From the NCBI GenBank assembly GCA_038025085.1, contig CM076144.1:868001-932000 (forward strand): DNA of 64,000 nucleotides. Reading direction: 5' to 3'. Numbering within the stretch: position 1 is the first letter of the stretch; each line of letters starts with the position of its first letter. This document shows, piece after piece, positions 50,080 through 60,541 of this stretch. Source of the stretch: Tetragonia tetragonoides. Lineage: Eukaryota; Streptophyta; Magnoliopsida; Caryophyllales; Aizoaceae. The notes beneath the pieces are model-generated. The model was not told the origin of the DNA. It saw only the letters and a program-made list of their open reading frames with translations, and ran no database searches. A program made the translations under genes and the position numbers.

Positions 50080-50485
50080 TAATAATAATATTTTTTTGCA
50101 CAGTCGTCTGAAATTTCCGACTCACCCTTGGGTGAGTCGTCTGCTACAGGCGATTCACCCTTAGGTGAGTCGGAAATTTCAGACGACTCACCCTTGGGTG
50201 AGTCGTCTGCTGGGTGAGTCGAAAATCTCAGACGACTGTGCAAAAAAAATGCGCAAAAAAAATTTTACCGGTGGTGGTTGTGCCGTGAGTGGTGGTGTTT
50301 GCCGGTGTGATGGTGTGGTGGTGAGGATGAGTGAGAGTGAGTGAGGAAGAGAGGATGAGTGAGAGTGAGTGAGGAAGAGAGGATGAGTGAGAGTGAGTGA
50401 GAGTGAGTGAGAAAAAGGGGTGAGGGTAAAATTGAAAATTGGGGGGGCGGTAGCTAGTAAAAAGGGGCGGTATTTAGCAATTCAC
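49502..50485. mobile_element. 984-bp fold-back (giant hairpin) transposon
   Basis: The two arms (about 49502-49935 and 49960-50485) are inverted copies: outermost GGGTGTTACTAAATACC against GTGAATTGCTAAATACC, then GCCCC runs, CTCACTCACTCTCACTCATC repeats, CACCACCACCGGTAAA, a GTCGTCTGA motif, ATT-rich tracts and TTTAATTAATTAAA. The loop is about 30-40 bp of GC-rich sequence near 49932-49970. The right arm has extra copies of a GAGTCGTCTG / GGGTGAGTC module. Flanks carry TTAACAAA on both sides (49494-49501 and 50486-50493). No ORF is meaningful. Confidence 0.87.
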
Positions 50486-51185
50486 TTAACAAATTACGGG
50501 AATACGCTATCATACATGGCAACCAACGCAAAAGAGAGAAAAGCTTTCATAATGCTGTCGTGTCTCAATGGGTTGGTGAGTTGGTCGACACATGCTTTTT
50601 CGGTCTTGATATATTTTACTTTTAAACCACTTGCCATCCTTCACAAAAGAAGTGGAGTTGAAAGATGTGATTTAATCTAAAGGTTAGTTAGAACTTAGAA
50701 GTGTGAAACATATCCATAGTACAAGTAATATGTTTTTTTTATTTGTTTATTAAAATATATAAGAAAATCGGCTTCTTAAACCTTTTACGGAGTACATACA
50801 TTAGAGGAAAGGTTGAGCCAAAAGGTCACAAAAATTTATATGAGGCGACCTTAAGATGAAACCCCATTTAATAAGCATGACCACAATTGAGCCCGTTCAT
50901 AGAAAACCTTTTATTTTCTCTTTAATAATAAATTATCCAGACCACAATTGAACGGTCTTATAAAGTAGCCCTTAAAAGAAGGAGCTCCTAATCGTTATTT
51001 CTTACCTTATTAAACAAAAAAATACATGAAGTATTACCTACCTTTTGCTCACAAGATATATAAGCTTCAACCTCGGCTATCTCCTTTCTTTTCTTTTTTA
51101 GTTTTTTTGGTTTCTTCTAGACTATCTTTCTACATATAGGTTCGTATGGCCTACCTTCTTCCAACTTCTATTTCTCTTCTGTAGC
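50486..51185. other. Intergenic; end of the duplicated defensin-upstream block
   Basis: 50500-50625 matches 41250-41340 (GCAACCAACGCAAAAGAG, GTTGGTCGACA). No defensin exon follows within the next 2 kb. Confidence 0.5.
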
Positions 51186-51189
51186 GGAA

Positions 51190-52045
51190 CCAGGGCCGCC
51201 CATCCGAATCCCCGATCTTCGATATCACCAATGCCTTTGGTGTTTCGGCTCGTACACCAGTGTCCCGTTTAAACGCCCTTCCAAGTCTATCAAGGATTGG
51301 ATAAGCGAGCCCATGGACCTCCCATGTCCCCTAGCGATGTTCCGTGCGATGTGGTGCGAAAATATCCACCTTCGTTTCTGGGGCTCCCGAAAGCCCAAAA
51401 ATGTGGATTATAAGCTTCGTTTTCGGCATTCTGGGGCCTGGATGCCATTCTTGCCCAAATTCCTCCGGGGGGTCTATCATGATCCTAGAAAATCCTTGGT
51501 TGCCCGGGAAGGACATCCGGATCCTCGAACTTCGATAACACCATTGCTTTTGGTATTCCGCTCTTCCACCAGTGTCCCATAAAACGCCCTTCCAAGTCTA
51601 TCAGGGACCGGATAAGCGAGCTTGAGTGCCTCCCATGTCCCCAAGGGGTATTCTGTGCGATGTGGTACAAAAATATCCACTTTCGCTGCGAGGCCTCCCG
51701 GAAGGCAAAAAACGTGGATTATGGCCTTCTTTTTCGGCTTTTCGAGGCACGTGTGTCATTTTTACCCAAACTTCTCCGAGGGCCCTATGATCATGAGTTC
51801 ATGACTTTAGAGAACTCTCGGTGTCTCTGGGAGAGTCATCCAGATCCCCGAACTTCGATATCACCCATACTTTTGGTGTTTTGACCCTTACATTGATGGC
51901 CTGTAAAACGCCCTTACAAGCCTATCAGGGACCCAATAAAAGACCCCGGGTGCTTCTTATGTTCCTTAATGGTGTCCCGTGCGATGTAGTGTGAAAATAT
52001 CCATCTTTGTTCCGGAGTTTCCCGAAAACTCAAAAGAAGTGCATT
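51190..52045. repeat. Tandem repeat, ~315-bp unit, about 2.7 copies
   Basis: Anchors recur at even spacing: CGATCTTCGATATCACC near 51212, CGAACTTCGATAACACC near 51526, CGAACTTCGATATCACC near 51848. GTGCGATGTGGTGCGAAAAT, GTGCGATGTGGTACAAAAAT and GTGCGATGTAGTGTGAAAAT fall near 51345, 51655 and 51980. The unit is less AT-rich than its surroundings. Open frames on both strands over the repeat are by-products, not genes. Confidence 0.85.
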
Positions 52046-53650
52046 AGCCTTTGATTTTCGTCTTTGAAATAGTTCTCTGCTGTAATACGGAACAACAGGA
52101 AATCTGGATTCAAGTCAGTGGATATTTGGAACAAGGATTCTGCCAAGATTTGTAAAAAAAGAAAGTTTTAACCCCATCTCCTTCGACAAGGATTCTTTTG
52201 TTCAGCAAAAAGATTGAAGAATAAAACGGCATCGTCAATATGCTATATGTCGTTCCAATTCGTTTTGTGCTGCAATTTTCATTTCATTATATTCTGTAAC
52301 ATATTTTATTCTGCAAGTTATTTTATGGTCACGTTCTGTTCCATTATACAATCCGTTTCTAACCACTCTACAAATTATATTTCAAAAGAACAGGACACAA
52401 GTGTAACGAAATACGCTGAGCCAAAGGTAAACTTGAAAATTCGTTCAATTTGCATTTATAGTACAACTAGTTACATTTCCGTGCGATGCACGGTTTGTGT
52501 GTGTATAACATTTAAAACATTTTTATTGGTACAAACTTGAAACAATTTTTTTGCCTATGTCACATCTTGCTACGAAATAATCTCTGAACTTCTCTATTCT
52601 ATACTCAAATCAACTTTCTTGCTTTCCTATTTGATTCTAGTTGCATGCCCCGCGTGATGCACTGTTTTATTTATATATATTTGGTTCCAAATAAAAATAT
52701 TTCATTGTAGTAATTTATTAGATACATTCTCTAATAGACATATGGTGCCTTATAGAAGATACATGCACCTATACTAATACTATTTTGTACATGGTGCAGG
52801 GAAGAGCTGAAAACAGGGCCAGTCTCTACAGTTATCTCCACCTGAGACGATCTCCGAGAATCCTTGCCGCTGCAGAAACACATAAAAGGGAAGGAAATCA
52901 TAATCTTGTTAACTTCACGCTTGATTGTTGAACCTGAACTATTGCAACTTTGAGAAACAATATACTCCTACAAGGGTAAGATTCCACAATCTAATCAGAC
53001 TAATCTGTTGGTACAAAAACCTTGTCAGACTCAGAGACACTGAGATACATAGCACATTTTCACCAGCAACAATACAAGTAACTGGAGTAATAAACATGGT
53101 CATGAATCAGAGTACTATTTTGAAGAGAAAATGAAGAAAATGAAGCTTACCAGCAACAATAGAGTATCTGGGAGGAGATGTTTGTGGGTCCGGATGTTCA
53201 ATGGTGGCCCAACCAGCGATCATAGTAGAAAGCCGGGAGATAGGCTGCTGGATTGCCTTGTTGCTGAGTCCTTGGGGCAACGGGCTAGGTGGTGTGCCCA
53301 GGATAAGAGAAGCAGGCGTTCTCCAACGGCACTTCATCATTACTGATCTTAGTTGCCCAAAACTGGCCCCTCGGCTTTCTTGTATATCCAATCCCCAGAG
53401 CTCCAGATTCCTGGATGGGAGTCTTGCAGGCTTCCTATTGACCCCTTTCAAGTTATGGTCGGTCACATATTCAAAGATTTCAAAGTGCAACAAATCTTTC
53501 TTTCTACTGTTTTCTTTTAGTATAATCCCCCCCCCCCTACCATTTTCTATATTTTTTTTTCTTGAATCTTTGACAGCATATAATAATATATGCGTTTGTA
53601 CTCACCTCGCAGACATGTTTGGATTTTAATTTGATACTCCTACATGTCGA
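52046..53650. other. Intergenic region with unassigned open stretches
   Basis: A poor Tourist-like MITE relative lies near 52215-52400. A CCGTGCGATGCACGG palindrome lies near 52480-52494. Open stretches 52797-52929 (+, after a possible AG acceptor) and 53107-53493 (-) / 53201-53629 (+) show no motif I recognise. Confidence 0.35.
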
Positions 53651-53653
53651 ATT

Positions 53654-53960
53654 TCAGAAGGAAATAATGGACTTGGCCCCATATTTCATCTGGAGGGTTT
53701 GAAGCAGCTACAAAGGTTAATAGCTACACGCCTCAAGAAAGAAGATGAGAGGATTCTGTGTAATGCAATCAAACATATGCCTGACCTCGAAGTCTTTATG
53801 GTTAGTTGCTTCAAGAAACAAGGATGAAGTACTAGAACTGGAGCACATGATTGGACTGTGCAGCTCAAAAATGTTGTACCTATACAACTTGTACAACCTG
53901 AAATCAGCTGGGGTAGACATGGGGCTATGCCGCCAGATCTTGAACCAACCCTGCAGTTGA
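53654..53960 (+). pseudogene. Relic of an NLR disease-resistance gene (leucine-rich-repeat part)
   Basis: The first frame reads GLKQLQRLIATRLKKEDE then CNAIKHMPDLEVFM; after a frame change near 53803 it continues VASRNKDEVLELEHMIGLC and LYLYNLYNL. This order (leading 'KxLQ.L...KEDE..LC.AI..M.DL' then 'DEVLELEHM') is typical of the C-terminal LRRs of RPM1-like CC-NLRs, the intracellular immune receptors. No NB-ARC domain is found nearby, so this is a fragment. Confidence 0.6.
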
Positions 53961-54402
53961 AGAAGGTGCGTGTGAATCGGCTTTCAACATGTGAGGATCA
54001 AAGCTAACGCTGCATAGGTTTTATATATGTTCATGATAAGCAGAAGAAATTTTCAGATGAGATGATCCTAGACAAGGCCAGCCATGCAACACTATCGTAT
54101 GTGCAATGTACCTGATGTGTATATCAGCTCTAAATTCTAAGGCTAGAGCAGGCCGCTGGGAACCTTCTCTTCACGTTGTCCCCAAGAACATCCTCTGGCA
54201 GTAAATTTAATAAGCTATATGGGAGAACGCGTGCACAGGTAAACCAATGCAATGTAATGTATGTACGGATATTAGGTCTACACCTTGATCATTTTCTTTT
54301 CTTTAGTTTCTGATGTATATGCTGCGTCTCCTTCATCAGTTTCAAGGCTATGGAAAAATCTGTGAACCATAGTCGTCTAATACGTATTCACCTTGGCAGG
54401 AA

Positions 54403-55062
54403 TCAAAGGAGAGCATCTAAGCCATTCACCACCCTCCCAAACAACTTGTTGTTGGTCTCATCCTGGAGCTTCCCATCGGCGGTGCGGACCACGAACACGA
54501 AACCACCATTATCATCACCACCCCGCCACCTCGTCCCTCCGCCCTGTGGCTGGCGGTGGAGCTGGAAGCTGCTGTAGTGACCACTGGCACATACTTGCTT
54601 AAATGTATCACCTGCTGATGTGCCATGATACACCTCAATCTCCATCCGGCAACTGTTTCCTGCCGTGCTTATCATGTTCAAGTACACCCTTCCATTTTTC
54701 CTGTATATGAAAATTGCCCGCATATGATATGTCAGACAATTGCGCGCTAGAGTATAATTGACATGGCAAAGAAAGCAAAATTGCATCGATGCTATCCTTA
54801 TCTACTCTCTATATATGAAATTCATCTAACCACACTACAAGATAAACAATTTATAGAGGCAATTTTTTGAAGCATTAATTTTAATAGTGACTCTAAACTA
54901 CACTTTAGAGGATTGTTGTTGGAACATTTTTAGAGTAAAAGGTTTATGTCTCTCATGGCTTGCCGGAGACGGTCATCAGATTGCTGGAGAACGAACCTTA
55001 TATCATACAAAAAAGGTATTGTATATTTCAGGTCTCTGATCTCTCCCAGCCACTATAGAGTA
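54403..55062 (-). repeat. Diverged third copy of the palindrome's central unit (truncated 143-aa ORF + CACTA-like end)
   Basis: Matches 59670-60255 plus the palindrome spacer in the same orientation, with scattered substitutions. The minus ORF 54786-54403 has the same residues as the ORF at 60039-59608 except Val for Leu in KQ[V]CASGHY, and loses the last ~18 residues at a breakpoint near 54410. A CACTACAAG motif lies at 54833. Unlike the palindrome arms, this copy runs on without interruption through the 48 bp that form most of the palindrome spacer, so it represents the older arrangement. Confidence 0.8.
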
Positions 55063-55298
55063 TAGACCTTAAACCCCCAAAATCCTAGATAACAATTTTT
55101 ATTTTTACAATAAAAAAGAAGCAGGTATTGAGTTCACCATTAATTATTTCCTGTAAAATCGTCGTAGGGGGTTTCTATGTATTAGCCAGAAATAATGTTA
55201 GTGGTGACAGTCGGGCCGGGCCGGGTGTGGTGGGCGGTGCATATGATAAGGAGAAATAGATTTTGGAATCAAACTAAATTAAGCCAAATGGGTCCACC
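55063..55298. other. Spacer between repeat unit and L1 fragment
   Basis: No gene; a GC-rich GGGCCGGGCCGGG stretch occurs at 55212-55224. Confidence 0.4.
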
Positions 55299-56988
55299 AT
55301 GAAAGACTACTATGCATATAGGATCCAGCAAAGAATAAACAATGGCCAGTCACTATTGAGAGCAGGCGCAATTTTACCAAATGGAGATATTATCCAGCTG
55401 GAACCTTGTACTTTTTCTAAAAACGTGTCAGCTCCCCAGAGTCAAACAATTTCTGGCCATTCATTATCTCACTCTGAACCGGCCCATGAACCGGGTTTAA
55501 ACCCCAAAATTACCCCACCACCTAACCCTAACTCAATTCCCTCATCATCTTCACCGTCATCTCCTTCTCTCACCCCTGTTCCCCAAACCCAAACCACTTC
55601 TGCTCCCCAAAAATTAAACAACCCTCTTCAACCTGAAACACCACAAGATGACCGACCAAACCAGCCCGACCATTCCCACATCACCTCAATCCCTAAGTCC
55701 ACAACACCAAACCCAAAACCCGTGCCAAATCTCACTAACCCAAACCCAAATACCCACATCTCAACCACAACTGACCTCCCATCTCATCCCCAGATCCTTA
55801 CTTCTCATCCAAACCCTTACATGGAGGTCACCCAACCACCAGTTCAGTGCCCTTCGGATTTGGATTACAATTCAGTTCGTTTTTTCTGGATACTCAACCA
55901 AAAAGCCCAACCTGAATTGATTATCCTCCTTCGACAACTCATTCTATACCCGGACCTCAAGATAGAGGGAACATAGACTCTGATGATGTCGCTTCCTTCG
56001 GGGAAACTAGTTCTGGCGCACCTCCCACAATGGGTGGACTCAGAATACCTCCAAGAGAAACTATTGTGGGACCTGAGATGGGGCTTCAACAGCCTCGAGA
56101 AGAACAACTCACCCAACATACTACCAACGGAATGGGGTTACCTAATGGATCCAATGCCCCAGTTCGAGGACCAGATGGAAACTTTCGAGATGACGTCCCT
56201 GGGAACAACAATTGTGGCGAGAAGCTTCTCCAATGCTTTGAGACTGTTCAAAGTAGCGGACAACACCACCAAGATAATCCTTCTGAAGACCAAAACCTGG
56301 GACCGACAAAGACCAAAAAGAAGGTTCACCTCACTGAGCCTAAGAGCAAATCTCTCTTTAGGAAAGCGTACTTCAAGTAGACTCACAGGACCCAGAAAAA
56401 GATATGGTCCACTTGGACTCGTTGACAACCCCCAACATTCCCATTAATATGTCGATCCTATATTGGAATGTCAGGGGTATGGCTCGTCCCTCTTTTAAGC
56501 CAAATATGAATCTTTTACTTCAACTCCACAAACCGGATGTTCTTGTCCTTTTCCGAGACTCGCGTTGGTGGTAATAATGCTGAGAAAATTCTGAGCTCTT
56601 TGGGTTTTGATAGCTGGTTCGTTGAGGACCCTGTGGGTTTTACGGGGGGAATTGCAATCTTATGGCATTCAAAGGTTACTCACTTTGATGTCGTTGTTGC
56701 GAACTTTCAAGGGATCCATGGGCTACTCCAGGTAAATTATGATTCCTTCTTTTTTTTTCCTGCTATTTATGCCTCACCAAAATCAAAAAAAAGAGAAATT
56801 TTGTGGAATGATCTGATTGACATTGCCTCTACTGTGAACACTGCTTGGATGATTTAGGAGACTTCAATGAAATCATGTGCCAAAATGAAAAGTTTGGGGG
56901 AAACCCCATTAATCTGTCTAGAAGCAATCTTTTTGTTAATTGTATGAGTTCTTGTCATTTGGTGGATCTGGGTTTCTCGGGTCAAAAT
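55299..56988 (+). mobile_element. L1-type non-LTR retrotransposon fragment (ORF1 C-part and endonuclease start)
   Basis: 55299-55973 is a Pro/Thr/Ser/Asn-rich ORF1-like protein with downstream remnants to 56447. ORF2 begins at 56449 with the endonuclease signature SILYWNVRGMARPSFK, then LHKPDVLVL, and after a frame change near 56552 SETRVGG, PVGFTGGIAILW, a TAG stop near 56855 and GDFNEIM. The reverse transcriptase is missing because a copia element interrupts at 56989. The multiple breaks show it is dead. Confidence 0.82.
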
Positions 56989-58760
56989 TGTTAGATTATA
57001 TTATGTAATCTCTGTATTTTAGTTAGTCAAATATTCTCCTGTATATCCTCCCTTAATTGTAGCCTAGAATATAGTTAGTTGCTATACTTACTTCCTAGAT
57101 TGTAGCCTTATGGCTCTCTTGTACTTTGTATATAATCTGTACAAATCAATGGCAAAGGCACGGATGATTTCTTTCATGGTATCAGGCCTTCAATCCTTTC
57201 TCACTGTGCCCTAGTCATCCACCTCTGCCCCCTCTTCTCTTCTCCTCCTTTCTTTGTTCTCCTTTTTTCTCTCTCTCCATGGCTGAACACAAATTCCATC
57301 CTGCTCTTGCAGTTACTAACGTCAAAAATTTCATTCATGTGACTCTTGAGATGGAAAACGGCCAATACTCTTCATGGGCAGAGTTATTCAAAATCCATTG
57401 TAGAGCATACCAAGTCATCGACCACATCATCCCTCCTCCACCACAGCCACCCGTTCAAGGCCAGGAAGAGGCGGTCGAACGTGATGAAGCACTTTGGTCA
57501 CACTTGGATGCTATAGTCCTTCAATGGATTTATGGCACGATCTCAAATGATCTTATGCACACCATCTTGCAACCAGATTCGACTGCTCAACAAGCATGGG
57601 AACGTTTGGAAAATATCTTCCACGACAACAAACATTCCCGCGCCGTCTACTTGGAAAATCAGTTCTCTAATGTCAAATTGGAAGATTTTCCAAACGTGTC
57701 TGCCTATTGTTAAGAACTTAAAATGCTTGCTGATCAACTTTCAAATGTTGGTGCCCCGGTGTCGAATCAAAGGTTAATCCTTCAATTAGTTGCGGGTTTA
57801 CATGAAAATTATGATGGTGTTGCTACAATCATTCAGCAGAGCAATCCTTTGCCTCCTTTCTATGAGGCTCGATCACGCCTAATTCTCGAGGAAACCCGCA
57901 AAGCTTGTCAAACCGCTGTAGCCGCCAGTGTCGCCGGTACCGCCCTCCTCACTACTAATCTTTCCACTGATGTCTCCAAGCTCTCCAATTCTGGTTCAAG
58001 TGCTGCACCAAACCGCTCTTCTAATGGTCAGAAACGTGGTCAGAATCGCAACAACAATCGAGGCATAAATAATGGGGGTCGAGGGCGTGGTCGTGGTGGT
58101 CATCACCAGGCCAATGGTGGCACCAACCACCACCAACAGTCACATCAGCGCCCGTGGCAGCAGCAGCCACAACAGTGGGGACAATACCCACCGTGGGTTT
58201 GTGCACCACAACCCTAGGCAGTTCCCCCATGTCCGTATCCCACCTCCTCATGGGCTAAGTCAGTTCCTTCCTCTCAACCAGGTGTCCTTGGCCCTCGTCC
58301 AGCACAGGCGTATGCAGCATCTACCACATCCAACTCGACCTATGCTCCTATTGACATAGAGCAAGCAATGCATACTATGACACTTGCTCCTCCAGATACA
58401 AATTGGTACATGGACACCGGCGCAACCTCTCACATGACGGGATCCCAAGGTAATCTCTCGTCTTATTTTAATATGAGCAGACCCCGTAATATTATTGTTG
58501 GTAGTGGTCATGAAATTCCCATTCGTGGTCTTGGACAGACAACTCTCCCCCCTCCTCACCCGCCTTTACTGTTAAAAAATGTACTTCATGCCCCTCAGCT
58601 AATTAAAAACTTGGTCTCTGTGCGTCGTTTTTCTGTTGATAATAGTGTTTCTATTGAATTTGATCCTTTTGGATTTTCTGTGAAGGACTTTCCGACGGAG
58701 ATGCCAATAACGAGATGTAATAGCACTGGGGATATAAGCCATATTTGGCAAAAGTAGTTA
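56989..58760 (+). mobile_element. Ty1/copia element, 5' LTR + gag + protease only
   Basis: The 5' LTR is 56989-57176 (188 bp, TG...CA), directly followed by a Met-tRNA-type primer site TGGTATCAGG (57177). Gag (UBN2 type) reads 57279-58217 with one in-frame TAA at 57711-57713 after NVSAYC; the Gly/Arg/His-rich end ([12 protein letters not shown]) replaces a clear zinc knuckle. Protease follows in another frame with WYMDTGATSHMTG and KNVLHAPQLIKNLVSV. The element ends abruptly near 58740; integrase, RT, RNase H and the 3' LTR are missing, so it is not simply nested but cut. Confidence 0.88.
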
Positions 58761-59607
58761 TGGCTGTTGCTGCCAAATGTTAATAGAGGAAATAAATTAC
58801 TAGTAAATATTGTTCAAAATTGTTACAAAAAACTATGAGTACTAAATTAGTTATACTTGCAAAGATTGAAAATCATTTGTAGGTACAGTGCCAAACATAA
58901 CCATTGATTGACAATAGGATTGGAGACCTTCTTTGGCTGGGCCTGGAGATCTCACTGTACAATATTCTTTAGCCCATTAAACTCTAGCCCACTGTAAATA
59001 CGGTTATATGGCTTATACAATCTAAATGAGTTTGGTAAAGATAGGGGCTCTGCTTGTTCTGGAAGAGCTAGAACTAGCATTGCAGCCCACAGATGAAGGA
59101 GATGCCAATTGGCTTTGACATTAACCAAATTGCATCGGACTAAAAGTGGGAAGTGCTGCCAAATCAAAATATAGAGGTGGTTGGGCCTGGAGACCACTTC
59201 ATTATTTTTAATCACAATTTTATTTTACTTGAAATATGATTTTATTGGGCTCCCGATACTATTTAGACCCTTATATATTATCTAGACAATAATTTGTGTT
59301 TCACCATATCTGAGAATTTTAAATTATGACATTTTTGCCCGATACATGATTTGAATAAAATCTTCTCATAAGGCATATTAAATAATTATTATTAGTAGAG
59401 TATGATGGACTTATTATAAGTTCAAACATGCATAGTAATCTCGGACTCTCAAACAGGTTCGTTTAAATATGTAAGCTTTTAGCAACATAAAAAAAAACTA
59501 AACTGAAAAAAAAAAAAGAAGGGCAACATGCGAATTAAAATGTAGGAAAAACAAAATCTTCCTAGGTAACGTAACAAAAACATAACATATACTATATGCA
59601 TTAGTTT
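58761..59607. other. Left palindrome arm, unassigned segment
   Basis: AT-rich segment between the copia end and the 143-aa ORF, mirrored exactly at 60974-61820. One open frame (59215-58952, minus; mirrored 61366-61629) encodes 87 residues without a known motif. I cannot assign it. Confidence 0.4.
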
Positions 59608-60039
59608 TCAGGCAAGCTCGCCACAATCGGTGATGAAGACATGATCACCAGTAGCATGAAGGAGGGCATCTAAGCCATTCACCACCCTCCCAAACAACTT
59701 GTTGTTGGTCTCATCCTGGAGCTTCCCATCGGCGGTGCGGACCACGAACACGAAACCACCATTATCATCACCACCCCGCCACCTCGTCCCTCCGCCCTGT
59801 GGCTGGCGGTGGAGCTGGAAGCTGCTGTAGTGACCACTGGCACATAGTTGCTTAAATGTATCACCTGCTGATGTGCCATGATACACCTCAATCTCCATCC
59901 GGCAACTGTTTCCTGCCGTGCTTATCATGTTCAAGTACACCCTTCCATTTTTCCTGTATATGAAAATTGCCCGCATATGATATGTCAGACAATTGCGCGC
60001 TAGAGTATAATTGACATGGCAAAGAAAGCAAAATTGCAT
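59608..60039 (-). CDS. Unrecognised 143-aa protein or exon (left-arm copy)
   Basis: The core from about residue 30 looks like folded coding sequence: NGRVYLNMISTAGNSC, EIEVYHGTSAGDTFKQLC, FVFVVRTADGKLQDET, FGRVVNGLDALLHATGDHVF and a C-terminal ITDCGELA. Residues 1-29 may be translated intron, because a TATACAG acceptor-like site precedes KNGRVYL; the true 5' exon is not seen. No known family comes to mind. An identical copy lies at 60542-60973 and a 3'-truncated, slightly diverged one at 54403-54786. Low substitution in the core between copies would fit a real protein but could also be recent duplication. Confidence 0.5.
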   Translation of the reverse strand: MQFCFLCHVNYTLARNCLTYHMRAIFIYRKNGRVYLNMISTAGNSCRMEIEVYHGTSAGDTFKQLCASGHYSSFQLHRQPQGGGTRWRGGDDNGGFVFVVRTADGKLQDETNNKLFGRVVNGLDALLHATGDHVFITDCGELA

Positions 60040-60085
60040 GGATGCTATCCTTATCTACTCTCTATATATGAAATTCATCTAACCA

Positions 60086-60275
60086 CACTACAAGATAAAC
60101 AATTTATAAAGGCAATTTTTTGAGGTATTGATTTTAATAGTGACTCTAAAGTACACTTTATAGGATTGTTGTTGGAACATTTTTAGAGTAAAAGGTTTAT
60201 GTCTCTTATGACTTGCCGGAGACAGCCATCAGATTGCTGGAGAACGGATCTTATAGGATCGTATATCTTGTAGTG
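60086..60275. mobile_element. Short CACTA-like element (190 bp)
   Basis: It begins CACTACAAGATAAAC and ends GTATATCTTGTAGTG, a 15-bp TIR with one mismatch of the CACTA (En/Spm) type. Inside are short subterminal-like words (AGGCAATTTTTT, GACTCTAAA). The flanks (CCA / TGG) are not a direct 3-bp duplication but are reverse complements. Another CTTGTAGTG lies at 60487-60495 (mirror of the left end), so which pair formed a mobile unit is unclear. Confidence 0.55.
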
Positions 60276-60325
60276 TGGCTGGGAGAGATCAGAGGCCTGA
60301 AATATACAATACCTTTTTTGTATGA
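60256..60325. repeat. Asymmetric 70-bp spacer of the palindrome
   Basis: The right 48 bp (about 60278-60325) continue the right arm in the way the third copy at 54990-55060 does. The left 20 bp contain ATATCTTGTAGTG, the reverse complement of the CACTACAAG end motif. The break therefore sits at or near a CACTA-like terminus. Confidence 0.8.
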
Positions 60326-60541
60326 TATAAGATCCGTTCTCCAGCAATCTGATGGCTGTCTCCGGCAAGTCATAAGAGACATAAACCTTTTACTCTAAAA
60401 ATGTTCCAACAACAATCCTATAAAGTGTACTTTAGAGTCACTATTAAAATCAATACCTCAAAAAATTGCCTTTATAAATTGTTTATCTTGTAGTGTGGTT
60501 AGATGAATTTCATATATAGAGAGTAGATAAGGATAGCATCC

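Larger units (their letters stand above)
56581..60255 (+). repeat. Left arm of a giant inverted repeat (>=3675 bp)
   Basis: Every position x checked mirrors position 120581-x. The arm includes an L1 piece, the copia fragment, the 58.8-59.6 kb segment and the 143-aa ORF. It matches the right arm even in a 12-A run near 59505 and in all stop codons of the broken ORFs. It may begin further left than 56581, but its mirror lies outside the window. Confidence 0.95.

Noticed and set aside
49443..50243. His/Ser/Thr-rich and Tyr-rich ORFs
   Set aside because: They lie entirely in the fold-back element's simple repeats.
51313..51884. Several overlapping ORFs on both strands at 51.3-51.9 kb
   Set aside because: They follow the 315-bp tandem repeat period and occur in competing frames, so they are by-products of the GC-richer repeat.
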